This document shows positions 28,585 to 37,291 of a DNA stretch of 64,000 nt, piece after piece. The DNA lies in NCBI RefSeq assembly GCF_947486615.1, contig NZ_CANKUD010000001.1, forward strand, positions 434,001-498,000, given 5' to 3'. The stretch's first letter is position 1. Each line of letters begins with the position of its first letter. The position numbers and the translations under genes are program-made. Origin of the DNA: an uncultured Modestobacter sp. GTDB lineage: Bacteria; Actinomycetota; Actinomycetes; Mycobacteriales; Geodermatophilaceae. A model generated the notes under the pieces. It did no database searches. It saw only the letters and a list, made by a program, of their open reading frames with translations, and was not told the DNA's origin.

Positions 28585-30150
28585 TCAGCCGGTGACGGTG
28601 ACGTCGCTCAGCGGCAGGTCGTACTCGGTCGCACCGAGCTCGAACCCCTCGACGGTGTCGCGGACCGCCCACTGGCGGGGCAGCTGCACCAGCGGCACCG
28701 CTGCGGTCTGCTCCGCCAGCGTCGTCCAGATCGCGTCGAAGGCGGCCTGCCGGCTGTCCTCGTCCGGCGCCGCCAGCGCCACCGGGATCTGCGCGTCGAG
28801 CTCGGGTGAGGCGAACAGGTGCCCCTCCTGCACGCTGCGGAAGTTGGCCGTCAGCGTGCTGTACGGGTCGTAGGGCGCCCCGTAGGTGGAGTAGAAGCGC
28901 AGGTCGAAGTCCCGGGCGGAGACGGTGGTGCCGTAGGCGGTGCTGTCCAGCGGCGTGATGGTCACCCCGATGCCCACCTCGCCCAGCTGGTCGGCGACGG
29001 CCTGGCTCAGCGAGGTGGCCTGCGGCAGCAGCCCGGGATCCAGGACGAGGTCCAGCTGCAGCGGGACGCCGTCCTTGCTGCGCACCCCGTCGCCGGTCCA
29101 GCCGGCCTGCTCCAGCAGCTCCCCGGCGGCGGCCGGGTCGGCGGCGGTGGCCGGCTCCGGGTCCGGCCCGTAGGGCACGTTGGCCGGGAAGACGGTCGTG
29201 GCGGCGGTGGCCCGGCCCTCGAACAGGCCCTCGGCGATGCCCGGCCGGTCCACCGCCAGGTCCATCGCCCGTCGGACCGCGGGGTCGGCGAGCGCCGGGT
29301 TGCCGGTGTCGGCGTTGACGGTGAGCAGCAGGTTGGTCGTGGACTCGGTGGTGAGCACCTCCACCCCCTCGGTCGACTCCAGCGCCGCGGCCTCCTCCAG
29401 CGCGAGCGGGGCGGTGTACTCCCCGCCGATCACGTCCACCTCACCGGCCTGCAGCGCGGCCACCCGGGCGGTGGCGTCCGGGATGACGGCGAACTCGACC
29501 CGGTCCAGCGTGGGGGTGCCGCCCCACCAGTCGTCGTTGCGCACGAGCACGACCTGCTGCTCGTCCAGCGACTCGACCCGGTACGGGCCGGTGCCCACCG
29601 GTTCGCCCGCGGCAGCCGGGCTGGTGAACCGCACCGGGCGGGTGAGGGCCAGCTCGTTGAGCGCGGAGTAGTACGGCTGGCTCAGCCGCCAGGTGATCGT
29701 CGCCTCGTCGGTCGCCTCGATCGACTCGGTCACCCCGGTCAGGCCGAGGAAGCTGTTGTCCGGGTCCTCGACCCAGCGCAGCAGGTCGGTGCGGGCGGTC
29801 TCGGCGTCGAACGGCGTCCCGTCGGTGAAGGTGACGCCCGGCCGCAGCCGGAAGGTCATGGTCAGGCCGTCGTCGCTGATCTCGTAGGACTCGGCCAGCG
29901 CCGGGGCGAAGGTCCCGTCGGCGGTGTACCGGACCAGCGGCTCGAAGACCTGGTCGAGCACGGTGAAGGACGAGGTCGTGTAGTCCTGCACCGACAGCGA
30001 CGCCTCCGGGTCGCCCAGCGCGACCCGGAGCACCTGCTCCCCCGCCGACGCCGCGTCGTCGCTGCCGTCGGAGAGCCCGCAGGCGGACAGCGTGAGCGCC
30101 AGCGCACCGGCGGCGAGCGCGGCCAGTGGGCGGGACCGGGACGAGGACAT
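28585..30150 (-). CDS. NikA-like substrate-binding lipoprotein, SBP family 5
   Basis: A 521-residue lipoprotein with signal ending LTLSAC (Cys about 24). Family features include FEPLVRYTADGTFAPALAES, VTFTDGTPFDAE, GTGPYRVESL and VDRPGIAEGLFEGRA. It is closer in style to NikA/CntA proteins than the two binding proteins at 7202 and 14226. ATG start with AGAAGG about seven bases upstream. Its place at the end of the zinc-free ribosomal protein operon argues for a zinc-related ligand; nickel or peptides remain possible. Confidence 0.86.
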   Translation of the reverse strand: MSSSRSRPLAALAAGALALTLSACGLSDGSDDAASAGEQVLRVALGDPEASLSVQDYTTSSFTVLDQVFEPLVRYTADGTFAPALAESYEISDDGLTMTFRLRPGVTFTDGTPFDAETARTDLLRWVEDPDNSFLGLTGVTESIEATDEATITWRLSQPYYSALNELALTRPVRFTSPAAAGEPVGTGPYRVESLDEQQVVLVRNDDWWGGTPTLDRVEFAVIPDATARVAALQAGEVDVIGGEYTAPLALEEAAALESTEGVEVLTTESTTNLLLTVNADTGNPALADPAVRRAMDLAVDRPGIAEGLFEGRATAATTVFPANVPYGPDPEPATAADPAAAGELLEQAGWTGDGVRSKDGVPLQLDLVLDPGLLPQATSLSQAVADQLGEVGIGVTITPLDSTAYGTTVSARDFDLRFYSTYGAPYDPYSTLTANFRSVQEGHLFASPELDAQIPVALAAPDEDSRQAAFDAIWTTLAEQTAAVPLVQLPRQWAVRDTVEGFELGATEYDLPLSDVTVTG

Positions 30151-30209
30151 GGTGGTGCCTTCTCTCAGGGGTCGGTGCGGTGGAGGTGGATCGGTGGCGC
30201 GGGCGGCGG

Positions 30210-30347
30210 TCAGCGCTTGGACTGCCGGGCGTCCCGGCGACGCTCGGCGCGGTTGCGCCGGTCGGGCACGCCGACGGGCAGCGCGACGGGCTGTCCGGTG
30301 GCGGTGGCCGGTGCGTTGCAGCCACTCGGCGAGCAGCAGTCGGACAT
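30210..30347 (-). CDS. Small Cys-rich basic protein in zinc-starvation operon
   Basis: A 45-residue frame with ATG start and a good Shine-Dalgarno (GAGGAG). It begins MSDCCSPSGCNAP, so three cysteines lie within the first ten residues, and it ends in a strongly basic helix rich in Arg (RRNRAERRRDARQSKR). A CC-x4-C cluster could bind a metal, and the tail could bind RNA or the ribosome. It lies between rpsR and the NikA-like gene. I do not recognise the family; a zinc buffer or ribosome-associated peptide is speculation. Confidence 0.6.
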   Translation of the reverse strand: MSDCCSPSGCNAPATATGQPVALPVGVPDRRNRAERRRDARQSKR

Positions 30348-30423
30348 GGGGTCTCCTCGATCAGGGGTCGGGCGGAGCAGCGGGCGCAGATCCGTGCGCG
30401 GCGGGCGCTCGGGCGCCGATGAC

Positions 30424-30489
30424 GGGCTCGGCGGCAACACGGGGCTCGGCGGCAACGCCGGGCTCAGCGGCAGCGTGGTGCTCAGCGGC
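30424..30489. repeat. 18-bp imperfect tandem repeat
   Basis: Units beginning GGGCTCGGCGGCAAC run at 30424, 30442 and 30460, with a partial diverged fourth from 30478. The array occupies most of the gap between rpsR and the Cys-rich gene and runs into the rpsR stop region. It has no coding support in its own right. Confidence 0.7.
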
Positions 30490-30706
30490 CCTTCGACGGG
30501 TACGGGAGCAGGGCCATCTCGCGGGCGTTCTTGATCGCCCCGGCCACCTGCCGGTGCTGCTTCGGGGTCAGCCCGGTGACCCGGCGGGCGCGGATCTTGC
30601 CGCGGTCGGAGATGAAGGTGCGCAGCTGCTGCACGTCCTTCCAGTCGACCGGACCGTCCAGCTTGCGCTTCTTGCGGGGCCGCGGCGGGCGCGGTGCGGG
30701 GCTCAC
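30482..30706 (-). CDS. rpsR: 30S ribosomal protein S18, zinc-free paralogue
   Basis: A 74-residue S18 with [35 protein letters not shown]. There is no cysteine, so this is the C-minus form that replaces the zinc-binding S18 when zinc is scarce. GTG start overlapping rpsN by 4 bp. Fourth ribosomal gene of the operon. Confidence 0.95.
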   Translation of the reverse strand: MSPAPRPPRPRKKRKLDGPVDWKDVQQLRTFISDRGKIRARRVTGLTPKQHRQVAGAIKNAREMALLPYPSKGR

Positions 30707-31005
30707 CAGGAGCTCTTCGTGATGCCGGGCAGCTCGCCGTTGTGCGCCATCTGCCGGAACCGGACGCGGGAGATGCCGAACTTCCGCAGGTGCCCGCGGG
30801 GCCGGCCGTCCTCGACGTCCCGGTTGCGCAGCCGGGTGGGGCTGGAGTCGCGCGGCAGGCGCTGCAGCGCGGTCTGCGCGGCGGCCCGGTCATCCGGCGT
30901 GGCAGCGGTGCGCGCCTGCTCCTTGAGGGCCGCGCGGCGCTCGGCGTACCGGGCGACGACCTCGCGCCGCTGCCGGTCCTTCATGATCTTGGAGGTCTTG
31001 GCCAT
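30703..31005 (-). CDS. rpsN: 30S ribosomal protein S14, zinc-free long form
   Basis: A 100-residue S14 with [30 protein letters not shown] and [18 protein letters not shown]. It is the long form without the two CxxC motifs of the zinc-binding S14. Starts one base after the rpmG stop, overlaps rpsR. Replacing the zinc form saves metal during starvation. Confidence 0.95.
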   Translation of the reverse strand: MAKTSKIMKDRQRREVVARYAERRAALKEQARTAATPDDRAAAQTALQRLPRDSSPTRLRNRDVEDGRPRGHLRKFGISRVRFRQMAHNGELPGITKSSW

Positions 31006-31006
31006 C

Positions 31007-31174
31007 TCAGCGCTCCTCGCGGAAGTCGACGTGCTTGCGGATCTTCGGGTCGTACTTCTTCAGCACGAGCCGGTCGGGGTCGTTGCGCCGGTTCTTCCGG
31101 GTGACGTACGTGTAGCCCGTGCCGGCGGTCGACTTGAGCTTGATGATCGGCCGGATGTCGTTGCCCTTGGCCAT
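31007..31174 (-). CDS. rpmG: 50S ribosomal protein L33, zinc-free paralogue
   Basis: A 55-residue L33 ([18 protein letters not shown]…, [20 protein letters not shown]). It contains no cysteine, where zinc-binding L33 has two CxxC pairs. The ATG overlaps the rpmB stop by one base (TGATG), so translation is coupled. Confidence 0.95.
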   Translation of the reverse strand: MAKGNDIRPIIKLKSTAGTGYTYVTRKNRRNDPDRLVLKKYDPKIRKHVDFREER

Positions 31175-31443
31175 CAGCCGTTGCCCCGCCCGGCACCCAG
31201 CCGACGGCGCGCGTCGGGGTCGGTGGCCCGGATGCGCGCGACGACGGCCTCGATGCCCTGGACGTCGATGGTCTTGATCCCCCTGGTCGAGACGGTGAGC
31301 CGGATCCACCGGTTCTCGCTGGCCAGGAAGAAGCGCTTGGACTGCAGGTTCGGGTCGAAGCGGCGGTTGGTGCGGCGGTGCGAGTGGCTCACGGACTTGC
31401 CGAAGCTCGGCGTGCGTCCGGTCACCTCGCAGTAGGTGGCCAT
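31174..31443 (-). CDS. rpmB: 50S ribosomal protein L28, zinc-free paralogue
   Basis: An 89-residue L28 with [28 protein letters not shown]. Only one cysteine remains of the CxxC that binds zinc in the C-plus form, so it cannot build the zinc site. First gene of the leftward operon, ATG with GGAGG upstream. It is divergent from the Mrf-like gene across a shared Zur-box-like region. Confidence 0.95.
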   Translation of the reverse strand: MATYCEVTGRTPSFGKSVSHSHRRTNRRFDPNLQSKRFFLASENRWIRLTVSTRGIKTIDVQGIEAVVARIRATDPDARRRLGAGRGNG

Positions 31444-31484
31444 CGTGGTGCGCCTCCAGGAGTCGGTGGGCGGGAGCAGCACAG

Positions 31485-31521
31485 ACAGTAGATGAACATG
31501 ATTCCCGTGTGCAGCTAGGGT
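31485..31521. promoter_or_regulatory. Shared Zur-box-like operator and divergent promoters
   Basis: TGAACATGATTCCCG (31493-31507) matches 11 of 15 positions of TGAAAATGATTTTCA; its left half is good. Rightward: -35-like TGAACA inside the box, -10 TAGGGT (31516-31521), then six bases to the ATG at 31528 (leaderless). Leftward: -10 TACTGT (31490-31485) with a TGCACA-like -35 17 bp upstream. One Zur dimer could control both operons. Confidence 0.6.
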
Positions 31522-31527
31522 GGGGTC

Positions 31528-32817
31528 ATGACCTCCCGCCGCACCCCCCTGGTGCTCGTCAGCGGCCTGGACCGGGACCTGACCGCGCAGGCCGCCACCC
31601 CCCTGCTCGACCGGCCCGGCACCGTCGTGGTGCACCACGACGTCCGTGGCCTCGGTCAGGGCGTCGTCGTCCGCACCGCCCGCGAGCGGCGCGGCGACGG
31701 GGTCGTCGAGTCCACCGCCGCGATCGAGCTCGCCCACGGCTGCCTGTCCTGCACGCTCCGTCTCGACCTGCTGCCGCTGCTGCGCACCCTGGCCCGCCGG
31801 GACGACGTCGACCGGATCGTGCTGCAGCTGGACCCCGCGCTGGAGCCCGAGCACCTGTGCTGGGCGCTGGAGGAGGTCGTCCTCGACGAGGACGCCGAGG
31901 AGGACGCCCAGGAGACCGCCGGCGACTGGATCGAGGTGGCCGGGGTGCTCGTCGCCGTCGACGCCGCCCGCTGGTTCGACGCCGCCACCGGCGACGAGAC
32001 GATGGCCGACCACGGCCTCGCGGCGACGGTGGACGACGAGCGGACGCTGGCCCAGGTCGCCGTCGGCCAGGTCACCGCCGCCGACGCCGTGCTGCTCGCC
32101 GGTGAACCGGACGACGGATGGGCCGCGGTCCGGCTCACCGCCGTGCTCGACCGCCTGCTGCCCGGCGCGCCGCGGGGCCGGCTGGGCGCCACCCACCCCG
32201 ACGAGCTGCTGGCCACGCTGCCGTCCACCGCCACGCGCGGCCGGATGCCCACCCCGCACGACGCCCTGCTCGCCGGCCAGCCGCCGCTGGACGCCGTCGC
32301 CGACGTTCAGCTGGTGCACTTCTCCGCCACGCGGCCCTTCTCCCCCGAGCGGCTGCACGAGGCGATCGACGTCCTGATGAGCGGCGTGGTCTGCAGCCGC
32401 GGCCGGCTCTGGCTGGCCAGCCAGCCCGACCGGGCCATCTGGCTGGAGTCCGCCGGCGGTGGCCTGCGGATCGGCGACGCCGGCCCGTGGCTGGCCACCC
32501 TGGGCGACGACGCCGAGCTGTGGAGCCAGGTCGACCCGGAGCGCTCCGCCGCCGCCGCGCTGCGCTGGGACCCCCTCCACGGGGACCGGGACGTCGAGAT
32601 CGTCGTGCTCACCCACCGGCAGCCGGCCGAGCTGATCACCGCCGCCCTGTCGGCCGCCCTGCTGACCGACGAGGAGCTGGCCGCCGGCGAGGACGTCTGG
32701 CGCACGCTGCCCGACCCGTTCGGCCAGTGGCACGAGGACCCCTGCGAGGCCGCCGGCCCCGCGGACGAGGCAGACCTGCACACCAGCACCACCGACCGAG
32801 AGGACCGTTCCCGATGA
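31528..32817 (+). CDS. mrf: Mrf-like CobW-C-domain protein (Rv0106 type), ribosome-hibernation factor
   Basis: A 429-residue protein related to COG0523 but without a P-loop: the N-terminus reads [14 protein letters not shown] where CobW proteins have GxxGxGKT. It keeps the metal motif as HGCLSCTLR and the CobW C-terminal domain ([20 protein letters not shown]). As I recall it, mycobacterial Rv0106/Mrf shows the same combination. Mrf recruits the hibernation factor Mpy to zinc-free ribosomes under zinc starvation. Gene order with C-minus ribosomal proteins supports that role. Leaderless ATG at a Zur-controlled promoter. Confidence 0.82.
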   Translation: MTSRRTPLVLVSGLDRDLTAQAATPLLDRPGTVVVHHDVRGLGQGVVVRTARERRGDGVVESTAAIELAHGCLSCTLRLDLLPLLRTLARRDDVDRIVLQLDPALEPEHLCWALEEVVLDEDAEEDAQETAGDWIEVAGVLVAVDAARWFDAATGDETMADHGLAATVDDERTLAQVAVGQVTAADAVLLAGEPDDGWAAVRLTAVLDRLLPGAPRGRLGATHPDELLATLPSTATRGRMPTPHDALLAGQPPLDAVADVQLVHFSATRPFSPERLHEAIDVLMSGVVCSRGRLWLASQPDRAIWLESAGGGLRIGDAGPWLATLGDDAELWSQVDPERSAAAALRWDPLHGDRDVEIVVLTHRQPAELITAALSAALLTDEELAAGEDVWRTLPDPFGQWHEDPCEAAGPADEADLHTSTTDREDRSR

Positions 32818-33065
32818 GAGCCGGCATCCACCCCGAGTACCGCACCGTGGTGTTCCGCGACACCTCCAGCGGCGCGACCTACCGCACCCGCTCCACCATC
32901 AGCACCGACCAGACGATCGACCTGGACGGCGAGACGCTCCCGGTGGTCAACGTGGAGATCAGCGCGGCGTCGCACCCGTTCTGGACCGGCAACCAGCGGG
33001 TGCTGGACACCGCGGGCCGCGTGGAGCGCTTCAACCAGCGTTACGGCGCCCGGAAGCGGGGCTGA
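32814..33065 (+). CDS. rpmE: 50S ribosomal protein L31 type B (zinc-free)
   Basis: An 83-residue type B L31: [20 protein letters not shown], then [27 protein letters not shown]. No cysteine. The longer type B form replaces zinc-binding L31 and is classically Zur-regulated. ATG overlaps the Mrf-like stop by 4 bp. Confidence 0.95.
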   Translation: MRAGIHPEYRTVVFRDTSSGATYRTRSTISTDQTIDLDGETLPVVNVEISAASHPFWTGNQRVLDTAGRVERFNQRYGARKRG

Positions 33066-33068
33066 CCG

Positions 33069-33230
33069 ATGGCCGTCCCGAAGCGGAGGACGTCCCGGTC
33101 CAACACCCGCTCCCGCCGGTCGCAGTGGAAGGCGACGCCGGTGCCCCTGGTGCCGGTGACCGTGGACGGCGTCGTCCGGCTGGTGCCGCAGAAGCTGCGC
33201 AAGGCGGCCGAGCGGGGCCTGCTGCCGTGA
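33069..33230 (+). CDS. rpmF: 50S ribosomal protein L32, zinc-free paralogue
   Basis: A 53-residue protein starting [18 protein letters not shown], the L32 signature, with no cysteine; zinc L32 has four near the C-terminus. It begins 3 bp after rpmE and ends in a GTGA overlap with the next gene. With S14, S18, L28, L31 and L33 it completes a six-member zinc-free set. Confidence 0.92.
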   Translation: MAVPKRRTSRSNTRSRRSQWKATPVPLVPVTVDGVVRLVPQKLRKAAERGLLP

Positions 33231-33628
33231 GGCGCCGCCCGGTGCCGGGCGGGGATGCCGGCGGGCCGATGGTCGCGCTGTGCGTGGGGCACCGCTGCGC
33301 GGCGCTGCGGCGGCTGGCCGGCACGGCGGACGGCGTGGAGCAGGTGGCCGAGGCCGTGCGGCACACCACCGGCGCGGTGCTGGTGACCGCCGGCTGCCTG
33401 GGCCGCTGCGACCGGGCGGCGCTGGCCGCGCTGTCCCACCGCTCCCCCGGCACCGGCCGGCCGGGCCCGGCGGTCTGGGTGTCGGAGGTGCAGACCCCCG
33501 AGCGGACCGCCGGCCTGGTCGCCTGGGTCACCGCCGGCGGGCCCGGGGTCGCCGGCACGGCGACCGACCTGCCCGAGTGCCTGCGCACCGCGGTCGCCGG
33601 CGTCGGCCCGCCGCTGCGACCGGCGTGA
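33227..33628 (+). CDS. Small four-cysteine ferredoxin-like protein
   Basis: A 133-residue protein (GTG overlapping rpmF; ATG at 33269 is the alternative). Cys19-x4-Cys24 in CVGHRCAAL and Cys57-x3-Cys61 in GCLGRCDRA resemble thioredoxin-like [2Fe-2S] ferredoxins and DUF1636-type metal-binding proteins. It is the last gene of the Mrf-L31-L32 operon, so probably expressed during zinc starvation. Whether it holds Fe-S or zinc cannot be told. Confidence 0.7.
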   Translation: MRRRPVPGGDAGGPMVALCVGHRCAALRRLAGTADGVEQVAEAVRHTTGAVLVTAGCLGRCDRAALAALSHRSPGTGRPGPAVWVSEVQTPERTAGLVAWVTAGGPGVAGTATDLPECLRTAVAGVGPPLRPA

Positions 33629-33631
33629 CGC

Positions 33632-33662
33632 GGCGGGGCGGGGACGTCGTCCCCGCCCCGCC
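33632..33662. terminator. Bidirectional hairpin terminator
   Basis: A perfect 14-bp GC stem with a 3-base loop, located between two convergent stops (33628 and 33668). It is likely to end transcription from both sides and marks the right edge of the zinc island. Confidence 0.75.
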
Positions 33663-33667
33663 ACCGG

Positions 33668-35092
33668 TCACTCGTTCGCCGAGCCCGCCGAGTCCCCGGC
33701 CCGCTGCTCGCTGCTGGGTGCCCCGACCCAGACGGTCTTGGCGTTCATGAACTCGCGCATGCCCAGCTCGGTGAGCTCCCGGCCGTAGCCGCTCTGCTTC
33801 ACGCCGCCGAAGGGCAGCTGGGGGTAGCTGGTGGTCATGCCGTTGATGAAGGCCATCCCCGACTCGATGTCCCGGACGAACTGCGCCCGCTCCCCCTCGT
33901 CCTCGCTCCACAGGTTGGAGCCCAGGCCGTAGGGGTGGCTGTTGGCGATCTCGATCGCCTCGTCCAGGGAGTCGACGGTCCACAGCGCCGCGACCGGCCC
34001 GAACACCTCCTCGGCGTACAGGTCCATCTCCGGGGTGATCCCGGTGAGCAGGGTCGGCTCGTAGAACCAGCCCGGCCGGTCGACCCGCTGCCCGCCGACC
34101 ACGACGGTGGCGCCCTTGGCGCGGGCGTCCTCGACGTAGTCGTGCACGTCCTGCAGGCCCGACTCCATCGCCAGCGGACCGACCTCGGTGTCAGGGTCCA
34201 TCGGGTCACCGACGGTGAGCGCAGCGATCTTCTCGGCGAAGATCCGGGTGAACTCCTCGGCGACGTCCCGGTGCACGAAGAACCGCTTGGCCGAGATGCA
34301 GCTCTGCCCGTTGTTCTGGTTGCGGGAGGTGACCGCGACCCCGGCCGCAGCCTCCAGGTCGGCCGAGGGCATCACGATGAACGGGTCGGAGCCACCGAGC
34401 TCCAGCACGGTGGGCTTGAGCGCGTCCCCGGCGATCGAGGCGACCGACTGGCCGGCCGGCGCGCTGCCGGTCAGCGTCGCGGCGACCACCCGGTCGTCGC
34501 GGATGACCCGCTCGATCGTCCCGGACCCGATCAGCAGGGTCTGGAAGACGTCGTCGGGGAAGCCGGCCTTGCGGAACAGCTCTTCCAGGTACAGCGCGGT
34601 CTGCGGCACGTTGCTGGCGTGCTTGAGCAGGCCGACGTTGCCGGCCATCAGCGCCGGTGCGGCGAACCGCATCGCCTGCCAGAGCGGGAAGTTCCACGGC
34701 ATGACCGCCAGCACCACGCCGAGGGGCTGGTACGTCACGTACGCCTGCCGGGCACCGACGGCGTCGGAGTCCAGCTGCTGCGGCTCGAGCATCGCCGGCC
34801 CGTGCTCGGCGTAGTACCGCAGCGCCTTGGCGCACTTGCCGACCTCGGCCTTCGCCGAGGACAGCGTCTTGCCCATCTCGGTGGTCATCAGCTCGGCGAC
34901 GCCGTCGGTGTCGGCGTCCAGCGCGTCGGCCGCCGCGCGCAGCCAGCGCACCCGGTCCTCCACCGAGGTGAGCCGGTAGCTGCGGTAGGCGGTGGCGGCC
35001 CGACCGATCTTCTCCTCCAACGCGTCGTCGGAGAGCGGGTCGTAGGTCTTCAGCGTCTCCCCGGTGGTGGGGTTGATCGTGGCGATGGCCAT
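33668..35092 (-). CDS. NAD(P)-dependent succinate-semialdehyde-type aldehyde dehydrogenase
   Basis: A 474-residue aldehyde dehydrogenase. General base E231 in LELGGSDPFI and nucleophile C265 in NNGQSCISAKRFFV are 34 residues apart, as in active family members. The beginning MAIATINPTTGETLKTYDPL and the overall length match GabD/SSADH-type enzymes oxidising succinate semialdehyde or similar short aldehydes. Stand-alone gene; substrate inferred from family. Confidence 0.88.
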   Translation of the reverse strand: MAIATINPTTGETLKTYDPLSDDALEEKIGRAATAYRSYRLTSVEDRVRWLRAAADALDADTDGVAELMTTEMGKTLSSAKAEVGKCAKALRYYAEHGPAMLEPQQLDSDAVGARQAYVTYQPLGVVLAVMPWNFPLWQAMRFAAPALMAGNVGLLKHASNVPQTALYLEELFRKAGFPDDVFQTLLIGSGTIERVIRDDRVVAATLTGSAPAGQSVASIAGDALKPTVLELGGSDPFIVMPSADLEAAAGVAVTSRNQNNGQSCISAKRFFVHRDVAEEFTRIFAEKIAALTVGDPMDPDTEVGPLAMESGLQDVHDYVEDARAKGATVVVGGQRVDRPGWFYEPTLLTGITPEMDLYAEEVFGPVAALWTVDSLDEAIEIANSHPYGLGSNLWSEDEGERAQFVRDIESGMAFINGMTTSYPQLPFGGVKQSGYGRELTELGMREFMNAKTVWVGAPSSEQRAGDSAGSANE

Positions 35093-35338
35093 GGGGTCTC
35101 CCGTCGTCGTCCGTGTCGCGGGTCGGTGCCGGACGGCGGCGCTCGACGGTCCTGGTCGCCAGTGGGCGCTCGGGCGGTCCGGCACGGCTCGCCTGCCCTC
35201 TGCACCTGCCCGCGACCCGGAGAGCGGAAACGGCACGGTTGCCGTGACGCAGCCGGCAGGGGAAACGGCCGAGCGTGGGACGCCGGCCGTTCACGTCCGC
35301 ACCGCCCAGTCGTCGCCCAGCGCAACCACAGTGCCCCC

Positions 35339-37132
35339 ATGCCGCTTGATGCACCCCTGTCCCGCCGCACCGTGCTGAAGGGCGGGGCCGTCACGGCCGC
35401 CGCCCTGACCTTCGGTGGGCTCACCGCCGAGGCCGCCCGCGCCACCGTCGCCGAGACCGCCCGCTCCGGCGTCTTCGGCTTCGGCGTCGCCAGCGGCGAC
35501 CCCACGGCCACCGAGCTGCTGCTCTGGACCCGGGTGACGCCCAGCCCGGAGTCGCTGCCCGGCAGCCGCCGCGGGCCGGCCGTGCCGGTGCGCTGGGAGG
35601 TCGCCGCCGACGAGGCGTTCACCCGGATCGTGCGCAGCGGGAACGTCGTCGCCGACGTCAGCCGTGACCACACCGTCAAGGTCGTGGTGAACCGGCTGAC
35701 CCCCTACACGCGCTACTTCTACCGCTTCACCTGTGCCGGCCAGACCTCCCCGGTCGGCCGCACCCAGACCGCGCCGGACGAGCCGGGGCAGACCCACGCG
35801 CTGCGGATGGCCTTCGTGTCCTGCAGCAACTACACCGGCGGCTACTTCACCGCCTACCGCGGCATCGCCGCGCGCGACGACCTCGACTTCGTGCTGCACC
35901 TGGGCGACTACCTCTACGAGTACGGCAACTCCCCGCGGGTGGCCGGCGTCGCCGGCTCCGGTGACCGGTACGGCCCGAACGCGCTGATCGGCATCCGCGA
36001 CCACGAGCCGGCCGTGGAGATGGTGTCGCTGGAGGACTACCGGATCCGGCACGCCCTGTACAAGACCGACCCGGACCTGCAGCGGGCGCACCAGCAGCAC
36101 CCGTGGATCGTGATCTTCGACGACCACGAGATCACCAACGACGCCTACGACACCGGCGCGGAGAACCACGAGCGGGACGACGACCCGGACACCGCCTACA
36201 CCGAGCCGGGCAAGCCGGACGGCGTGCGGCCCGAGGGCGACTTCCTGTTCCGCCGGGCGAAGGCGTTCCAGGCCTACCTGGAGTGGATGCCGATCCGCGA
36301 GCCGGCGATGTGGCAGCCGCGGCCGAGCAAGGGCCGGCAGTTCTTCCGCCGGTTCGGCTTCGGCGACCTGGCCGAGCTGTCGGTGATCGAGACCCGGCAG
36401 AACCGCAGCGAGCAGGTGCCGGGCACCGTGGACGGCGAGCTCAACCCGGCGCTGACCGACACCCGCCGGCACCTGCCCGAGCCGCCGCAGATGGACTGGC
36501 TGACGAAGGGCATCAGCTCCGGGCAGACCGACTGGCACCTGGTCGGCAACCAGACGGTGTTCGCCCGGGTGTTCGCCGTCCCACGGCCGGGCACGGTGCC
36601 CGGCTCGGTGTTCAACACCGACCAGTGGGACGGCTACCAGGCCGACCAGCGCACCGTGCTGGACGCCATGGCCGCTGGCGGCACCGACCCGGTGGTGCTC
36701 ACCGGTGACATCCACTCCTCGTGGGCCAACGACCTGCCCACGGACTTCGCCGCCTACCCCGCCGACGGCAACTCGGTCGGCGTGGAGTTCGTCTGCCCGT
36801 CGGTGACCAGCAACGGGTTCAAGGAGGCCGTCGGCTCCGCGGCCGCCGCCACCGCGACCACCGCCGCCTTCCAGGCCACCAATCCCTGGGTGCGCTACCT
36901 GGAGGGCATCGGCCACGGCTACGTCGTCCTGGACGTGACGCCGGAGCGGGTGCAGGCCGACTTCTGGTTCATCCGCAGCAACGGCGACAAGGGGCTGGCC
37001 GTCGACCCGCGGCTGGACCCGCAGGCGACGGTCGGCTACGAGACGTCGTTCGCCACGGTCAAGGGCTTGCGGAAGGTGAGCGGCCCGGTGGCCGAGCTCG
37101 GGGCGCGCTCCGACTCGCCCCGCACCTCCTGA
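35339..37132 (+). CDS. phoD: PhoD-family alkaline phosphatase/phosphodiesterase, Tat-exported
   Basis: A 597-residue secreted enzyme. The Tat signal is SRRTVLKGG followed by a hydrophobic segment. An N-terminal PhoD domain (FGFGVASGDPTATELLLWTR) precedes the metallophosphatase domain: FVSCSNYTGG, LHLGDYLYEYG, IFDDHEITND, TGDIHSSWAND. These residues bind the Fe/Ca centre of PhoD. It releases phosphate from organic esters outside the cell. Upstream are CACGG-TTG-CCGTG (35234-35246) and one GTTCACG, reminiscent of half a PHO box; regulation is not certain. Confidence 0.9.
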   Translation: MPLDAPLSRRTVLKGGAVTAAALTFGGLTAEAARATVAETARSGVFGFGVASGDPTATELLLWTRVTPSPESLPGSRRGPAVPVRWEVAADEAFTRIVRSGNVVADVSRDHTVKVVVNRLTPYTRYFYRFTCAGQTSPVGRTQTAPDEPGQTHALRMAFVSCSNYTGGYFTAYRGIAARDDLDFVLHLGDYLYEYGNSPRVAGVAGSGDRYGPNALIGIRDHEPAVEMVSLEDYRIRHALYKTDPDLQRAHQQHPWIVIFDDHEITNDAYDTGAENHERDDDPDTAYTEPGKPDGVRPEGDFLFRRAKAFQAYLEWMPIREPAMWQPRPSKGRQFFRRFGFGDLAELSVIETRQNRSEQVPGTVDGELNPALTDTRRHLPEPPQMDWLTKGISSGQTDWHLVGNQTVFARVFAVPRPGTVPGSVFNTDQWDGYQADQRTVLDAMAAGGTDPVVLTGDIHSSWANDLPTDFAAYPADGNSVGVEFVCPSVTSNGFKEAVGSAAAATATTAAFQATNPWVRYLEGIGHGYVVLDVTPERVQADFWFIRSNGDKGLAVDPRLDPQATVGYETSFATVKGLRKVSGPVAELGARSDSPRTS

Positions 37133-37165
37133 GCCCCGCACCGCCTGAGCCCTGGACGGTGAGAC

Positions 37166-37198
37166 GGCTGCGGGTCCGGTGTCACCGGACCCGCAGCC
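37166..37198. terminator. Hairpin terminator after phoD
   Basis: A 15-bp perfect GC-rich stem with a 3-base loop, 33 bp downstream of the phoD stop. Probable intrinsic terminator without a U-tract. Confidence 0.7.
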
Positions 37199-37291
37199 GG
37201 GTCGTCCGGCCCCCTCGGGCAGGACGATGGTCCCGCGGCTAGCGTCGGGCGGGTGGGCCGGATCGGCCCGCCACGACGAGGTCGGAGGACG

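Noticed and set aside
30424-30489. CRISPR array
   Set aside because: The units are direct 18-bp repeats without spacers and there are no cas genes.
31528-32817. GTP-dependent zinc metallochaperone (ZNG1/CobW)
   Set aside because: The Walker A loop is absent; gene context and sequence fit Mrf instead.
37253-37291. Longer leaderless form of the CoA-transferase from GTG 37253
   Set aside because: The ATG at 37292 has a strong Shine-Dalgarno and matches the usual family N-terminus; kept only as an alternative.
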